Both the position numbers and the translations under genes were made by a program. From NCBI GenBank assembly GCA_965213735.1, contig CBDCAB010000006.1:1798001-1862000 (forward strand): 64,000 bases of DNA, read 5' to 3'. Positions 59,999 through 64,000 of this stretch are shown here, one piece after another. Under the pieces are notes generated by a model, which saw only the letters and a program-made list of their open reading frames with translations, searched no databases and was not told the origin of the DNA. Each line of letters opens with the position of its first letter. The first letter of the stretch is position 1. The stretch is from CALDTK01 sp965213735. Lineage in GTDB: Bacteria > Bacteroidota > Bacteroidia > Chitinophagales > Saprospiraceae.

Positions 59999-61692
59999 CG
60001 CATGATCATGCAGCGTTGCGCAGCCACTTCACCAGATTCAAGCCTCGCATACAGCACATACTGGCCCGCTCGCAAATCTGCAACATCGACCCGATCGCCA
60101 TTGAGAATAGCAGTATGTATGCGGCCGAGAAAATCTCTAAAGTAAATACTGCTAATTCGCTCGCCAGCTTCTAATCCGAGTATTCGGATGTAATCATTAG
60201 CTGGATTTGGTGCTAGCTGTATAGCTTTCGCCAAAACTTCTTTGCTACTTACCACCGTAGCGGCTCCCACTAGCTCACGCTGATTTCCAGGCAGAATTGG
60301 CAGGTTATCGGCAGTATTGAGTTGATAGGTCAGTGAGTCAGTTAGGAAAGGATGAGATATTGGCTGACTGGGCAGTTTGCGCGTTTCTCCAGGAACTAAG
60401 TCTAAGTCATTATACTCAAACTGCAGCTGTTGACGACATATCGAGCTATAGGCCTCTCCGCTAAAGTGTAGGCGCGAGATGGTATCAGCGGTAGAATTTG
60501 TAACTGTTGGGGTAAATGTGGAGGCAGCTGAACCCCCTGCTGGAGAGTAGATTACCTCCAACACATCAAAGCTGACATCGGCATACGAAATAGATGCTAG
60601 TTGAGCTCTGGTCTCAGCGTTAATTACGAGATTAGTTAGATGATTATCGAACGCTAGCACGCAGTAGTGGTGCAGGGTAGGTCCAGCTGACGCATCACGT
60701 GATTGGTAGAGGCTAAACTTTGCAGGATTGCTTTGCTCAACAGAGCTAGCGCCAGCAATTTCTATTGCAGCAGGATTGTTGCTTCGGTATCCATAAAATG
60801 GTCCCGCACCTCCATCTTCGTAGACGCACAGAAATCCCGTGCCATAAGGTTCGACTGCCAATGATGATATAGTATAGGTGGCTGCATACTGCTCAAGCTG
60901 GGTGAGCCTGAGGTTGCTATCCAAACTATAGCCTCCATCGCGGGTAATGATATAAGGCGTTGGGGCAGCACCAGGGCTAGATAGCGAACCGACCCCGAGC
61001 ACTTCAGCTGATACAGCAACGGAATCAATTGAACCGTTTGCGCGAACAGCATACAAGGTATTTGCGCCGGCGACGACAAAGTTGCCTTGACTCAGCACGC
61101 CAACTCGATTGGGAAAATCTACCCAATTGGCATCTTGCATAGTTAGTTCTACCAGCGTTGAGGGATCAGTGAGTGAACCTGCGACCAGTACCCTAGTCCC
61201 TGCCGCAACGAAGCGGCCATCTGAGACGCTAAGTTCATTGAGGAAGAAACCATTAGCTGATTGAGGTTGAAATAGCGTCTGTGTCCCCTGCCCTTGTCCC
61301 AGCAGTTGTTCCGGCACGGCTGAAATAAAGAATGTTGAATTAAACACATCGCAATCGGCATACTCTACGTACAACTCGTAGTAGGTAGCGTCAGCTCGAT
61401 CATAGAAGACGGCATTATGCGCGCGCACATCCTGGCTATTGAGCTCGATGAGCTGCTGCGGATTGGCAGTTTGATCTACACGTGCCAAAGGGTACAAGCC
61501 ATCACCGTCGTCGGTGAGCGGACCTCCGCGGTAGACGTAGAGCTCGTCGTTGTCACCGACGGCGAGTGCCTGCACATGCGCCTGCACGGATACATACTCG
61601 GCAGGCTGAGCTTGAGCAAACACTGCTGGAGACCCAGCAACGAATGAGGTACCGACAAGGGCAAGCAGGTGGAGTAGTGGGCGCGGTGACAT
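59995..61692 (-). CDS. Secreted propeller-type protein with T9SS C-terminal domain
   Basis: A 565-residue protein from the ATG at 61692, with signal peptide LLHLLALVGTSFVAGSPAVF. The body shows repeated beta strands with G-D and D-G turns (VQALAVGDNDELYVYRGGPL, RDGGYSLDSNLRLTQ, TISSLAVEPYGTGFLCVYED), like an irregular propeller. The C-terminus is a type IX sorting domain (IQLAPNPANDYIRILGLEAG, then LRAGQYVLYARLESGEVAAQ). It would be displayed on the cell surface or released. It overlaps the helicase gene end by 4 bp, convergent. An exact 14-mer lies at 60224. Confidence 0.75.
   Translation of the reverse strand: MSPRPLLHLLALVGTSFVAGSPAVFAQAQPAEYVSVQAHVQALAVGDNDELYVYRGGPLTDDGDGLYPLARVDQTANPQQLIELNSQDVRAHNAVFYDRADATYYELYVEYADCDVFNSTFFISAVPEQLLGQGQGTQTLFQPQSANGFFLNELSVSDGRFVAAGTRVLVAGSLTDPSTLVELTMQDANWVDFPNRVGVLSQGNFVVAGANTLYAVRANGSIDSVAVSAEVLGVGSLSSPGAAPTPYIITRDGGYSLDSNLRLTQLEQYAATYTISSLAVEPYGTGFLCVYEDGGAGPFYGYRSNNPAAIEIAGASSVEQSNPAKFSLYQSRDASAGPTLHHYCVLAFDNHLTNLVINAETRAQLASISYADVSFDVLEVIYSPAGGSAASTFTPTVTNSTADTISRLHFSGEAYSSICRQQLQFEYNDLDLVPGETRKLPSQPISHPFLTDSLTYQLNTADNLPILPGNQRELVGAATVVSSKEVLAKAIQLAPNPANDYIRILGLEAGERISSIYFRDFLGRIHTAILNGDRVDVADLRAGQYVLYARLESGEVAAQRCMIMR
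60224..60237 (+). repeat. Iterated 14-mer, exact copy
   Basis: GCTTTCGCCAAAAC within the T9SS protein gene; on the coding (minus) strand it is read as V-L-A-K-A. Confidence 0.85.
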
Positions 61693-61848
61693 AGGCTTCT
61701 GGTGGTGTTGTGGACACACAAGTTATGTAAATTGAATGTCTCCAACAGCTAAATTATCCTTCTATCGTGCTGCCGACGAATTCTCCTTCACCGATTATAC
61801 ATCCGGCATGTGCTGGGGCTACACCCTATGTACCTTCCGCACCAGGCA

Positions 61849-62472
61849 ATGCGAAAAATGATGATGATGAGGTATCACCTGTGGTTAATTGTATGTGCGG
61901 GTCTTTGCGCGTGTGGCGGTGAGACGATGGAGGAGAAAATCAACCGGCAGTTGGCTGAAGCAGTACAAGAAGCCACTGGCGCGACTGCTCGACTCAATAT
62001 GGATAGTCTTGGGTTTGATGGCCTCCGCGATGTTGAGGTGATAAATTTCCGCGAGTTGAAGAAGTTGATGCCTGTCTCCGCTGCAGGTATGCCTCGCACC
62101 AAGCAGATTGGCGAGACGACGAGTGCCCTGGGCCTAACGTTTTCGCAAGCTGAGGCGAGCTACGGCTCTGAAAGGAAGCGTATTGATGCCACCTTGATTG
62201 ATAGTGGAGGGGCCGGTATGTTGGTGGCTTCGATGGCGGGATTTACCAAGTTGCAGGTGGATAAAGAGACCGAGAATGGTTCGGAGCGCACCTTAACCCT
62301 CGATGGTCATCCCGCTTACGAAACGTACGCTCATCGCGGCGGTCGCATCACGAGCAATTTGAGTGTCTTAGTAAGTGATCGCTTTATCATTCAGCTTACT
62401 GGGACCGGTGTTGGTGCGGACGCCTTGCACGAGGTGTATGGGGACTTTGATATTGCCAGCTTGGTGCAGTAG
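61849..62472 (+). CDS. Lipoprotein of unknown function
   Basis: About 207 residues from ATG 61849 (MRKMMMMRYHLWLIVC); ATGs a few codons later are equally possible. The signal ends in a lipobox (VCAGLCACGG). The mature part is helical at first (MEEKINRQLAEAVQEATGAT), then beta-rich (RIDATLIDSGGAGMLVASMA, TLDGHPAYETYAHRGGRIT). It is membrane-anchored on the periplasmic side or at the surface. No family recognised. It is followed by the CCTCCGGCGG repeat block. Confidence 0.65.
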   Translation: MRKMMMMRYHLWLIVCAGLCACGGETMEEKINRQLAEAVQEATGATARLNMDSLGFDGLRDVEVINFRELKKLMPVSAAGMPRTKQIGETTSALGLTFSQAEASYGSERKRIDATLIDSGGAGMLVASMAGFTKLQVDKETENGSERTLTLDGHPAYETYAHRGGRITSNLSVLVSDRFIIQLTGTGVGADALHEVYGDFDIASLVQ

Positions 62473-62501
62473 CTTGTTGGCATTGACATATATAGGGAGG
62501 G

Positions 62502-62662
62502 GCCTCCGGCGGAGAAGCCTCCGGCGGGAAGGGCCTCCGGCGGTTTGCCTGCGGCGCTGCAGATGGGACGCTGAGAGCCTCCGGCGGGAAGGGCCTCCGG
62601 CGGGAGGGGCCTCCGGCGGTTTGCCTGCGGCGCTGCAGATGGGACGCTAGAGCCTCCGGCGG
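62502..62662 (+). repeat. CCTCCGGCGG repeat block
   Basis: Seven copies of CCTCCGGCGG (starting at 62503, 62518, 62534, 62578, 62594, 62610 and 62653). They sit within a larger unit repeated twice that also has GTTTGCCTGCGGCGCTGCAG and ATGGGACGCT. Very GC-rich and self-complementary. No gene is seen in 62473-63100 beyond this and the next repeat. Confidence 0.8.
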
Positions 62663-62852
62663 GAGGGCATGCTGCGGTGAGGGTATGGCTTAGGCCTTCG
62701 TGTATCTGACGGAGCTTGGGGTCCTTGAACGTGCGGTAATGAGATGCGAATCCGACGGGCGGTAAGGCTTCAACTTTGTGAGCCACTCCGATGTCGCGAA
62801 TTCCGACACGGCTAGAGACTCAGTCAAAAGCGAAATGGTGGTACGTTTTACA

Positions 62853-62903
62853 GAGGTGAGATGTGAGATGTGAGAGGCGAGATGCGAGAGGTGGGAGGTG
62901 AGA
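62853..62903 (+). repeat. Tandem heptamer repeat (GAGGTGA / GATGTGA)
   Basis: Seven seven-base units, reverse complementary to the CTCACCT family at 51120-51240. Confidence 0.7.
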
Positions 62904-63100
62904 ACAGAATAACAACATCAAGAAGAGTTGACTTAATCTTCTCAACCATCACCAGACCAGGCCACTAGACAGCCTCCTTGGCGCTGTGGCGCAAATTATC
63001 CCCAGCACACGTTCAAAACTTTTTATGGTATTTATCGGGGATAGCCAAGCATGTAAGAACATTTTGTGTTTAGATTCGTAGACCAGCTGAACCGAGCATT

Positions 63101-64000
63101 TTGGAAGATTTCACTCGCCACGACTATGACCGATTTGCACGCGACCCGTACCTGTACGAGCAGGCGCACACTCAGCCACACGAGCATCTGTACGATCAAG
63201 CCTGCCAGCTAACAGAGCCCTGCGGAGGCAATCCCTTTCAACGTGCGGTGCTTCACCTCGACCTGGATTCCTTCTTTATCGCTGTGGAGCGACTGCGCGA
63301 TTCAAGCCTGGTGGGGCGCCCGCTCATCGTCGGCGGGCGGGCAGGGCGCGGCGTGGTAGCAAGTTGCTCCTACGAAGCGCGAGCCTTTGGTGTACGCTCA
63401 GCAATGCCTATGCGCATGGCCCTCAAACTCTGTCCGGAAGCCCTCGTAATTCGCGGAGATATGGAGAGCTACTCCAAGTATTCCCACCTCGTTACCGACG
63501 TCATCGCCGAAGACGCACCACTCTTCGAAAAATCCTCCATCGACGAGTTTTACTGCGATCTCACAGGCATGGACAAGTACGTCGGCTGCTGGAAATGGTC
63601 GGTCGAACTGCGTGAGCGCATTATGAAAGAAACCGGTTTGCCCATCTCCTTTGGGCTGTCGGTCAATAAGCTCGTCTCTAAAGTAGGCACCACCGAGGCC
63701 AAACCCAACGGGACACTCATGGTGCGCAATGGCCTCGAGCGCGATTTTCTTGCTCCCCTACCCGCTTCACGTATCCCTGGACTAGGCAAGGAAACTTACC
63801 ACCGACTCAGCTTTATGGGCGTGCGCACCATTAAACTGCTGCGTGAAATTCCCGTGCGCCTGCTCGAAAGAGAGTTTGGCAAACATGGCCTCATGCTTTC
63901 TCGCAAGGCCAATGGCATAGACGACACACCCGTCGTTGCGCATTCCGAACGCAAGAGTCTGTCCAAAGAAAAAACTTTCCAGCAAGACACCACCGACGTA
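63101..64000 (+). CDS. dinB: DNA polymerase IV (DinB), 5' part
   Basis: A Y-family polymerase running off the right edge. The catalytic acids are in VLHLDLDSFFIAVERL and SSIDEFYCDLTG. The finger and little-finger parts include ASCSYEARAFGVRSAMPMRM, FGLSVNKLVSKVGTTEAKPN and IPGLGKETYHRL. It copies past damaged bases. The start is uncertain: TTG 63101 gives a 49-residue front part (EDFTRHDYDRFARDPYLYEQ) not usual in the family, while GTG 63248 would begin directly at VLHLDLD. The end of the gene is outside the window. Confidence 0.9.
   Translation, partial: MEDFTRHDYDRFARDPYLYEQAHTQPHEHLYDQACQLTEPCGGNPFQRAVLHLDLDSFFIAVERLRDSSLVGRPLIVGGRAGRGVVASCSYEARAFGVRSAMPMRMALKLCPEALVIRGDMESYSKYSHLVTDVIAEDAPLFEKSSIDEFYCDLTGMDKYVGCWKWSVELRERIMKETGLPISFGLSVNKLVSKVGTTEAKPNGTLMVRNGLERDFLAPLPASRIPGLGKETYHRLSFMGVRTIKLLREIPVRLLEREFGKHGLMLSRKANGIDDTPVVAHSERKSLSKEKTFQQDTTDV

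Noticed and set aside
1..64000. tRNA or rRNA genes
   Set aside because: No cloverleaf ending in a T-arm GGTTCGA-type segment and no rRNA-like stretch could be identified by reading.

Overview
The window looks like a chromosomal segment of a marine-type Bacteroidota, probably Saprospirales/Lewinella-like. The supporting signs are: secreted proteins ending in type IX secretion (Por) C-terminal domains (30.1-31.8, 46.9-48.1 and 60.0-61.7 kb); a hybrid two-component protein with a 7TMR-DISM sensor and an AraC output; an ECF sigma factor overlapping a single-TM/outer-membrane-barrel gene; and a TAnnTTTG-type promoter in front of vapBC. No tRNA or rRNA was seen. The genus is an inference.

Layout. 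1-15.5 kb is a mosaic defence island built inside a type I restriction-modification locus. It runs hsdM (3' part only), then a HigB-HigA-SecB-like toxin-antitoxin-chaperone operon, a channel-like membrane protein, a tightly overlapping run (DUF2188, RhuM, an unrecognised 260-aa protein, two SIR2-like proteins, hsdS), a Septu pair (PtuA ATPase and PtuB HNH nuclease), hsdR and a YgjP-like metallopeptidase. 15.5-20.8 kb is decayed or orphan DNA: a TolC remnant, a Uma2 gene carrying a palindromic in-frame insert and a nonsense codon, an SGNH-like protein and a small lipoprotein. 21.3-27.1 kb holds ordinary metabolic and stress genes (SMP-30-like propeller, Tat-exported aldo/keto reductase, HAD protein, Crp-type regulator, peroxiredoxin, Old Yellow Enzyme). 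27.2-43.4 kb is a second accessory region: RNA ligase, SMI1/KNR4 protein, CotH/lamin-tail pseudogene, tyrosine recombinase, a membrane-anchored putative nuclease, HigBA, VapBC, an IS3-family element lying between fragments of a second RNA ligase, and an AT-rich ATPase plus DUF4276 pair. 43.5-64 kb is mostly housekeeping and envelope genes: PAP2, AEC transporter, hybrid kinase, TPR proteins, sigma factor and barrel, DEAD-box helicase, T9SS protein and DNA polymerase IV. Several tandem or palindromic repeat families lie between them.

Cross-cutting observations. (1) A 14-mer, GCTTTCGCCAAAAC, occurs 8 times exactly and about 17 more times with small changes, on both strands and in several reading frames. 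It is missing from the recombinase/IS/ATPase stretch (32.25-43.6 kb) and from most of the RhuM-SIR2-Septu block. (2) At least eight accessory genes are broken by one or a few in-frame stops with intact homologous reading frame beyond; others carry single-base frameshifts. (3) A short repeat (core GCCTACACATCCACGCCGGC) sits behind small orphan genes, in two cases just after the stop codon. (4) Heptamer tandem repeats and hairpins punctuate 51-63 kb. The most promising undescribed system is the overlapping DUF2188-RhuM-260aa-SIR2-SIR2 run inside the restriction locus. The membrane-anchored nuclease beside the recombinase is second.
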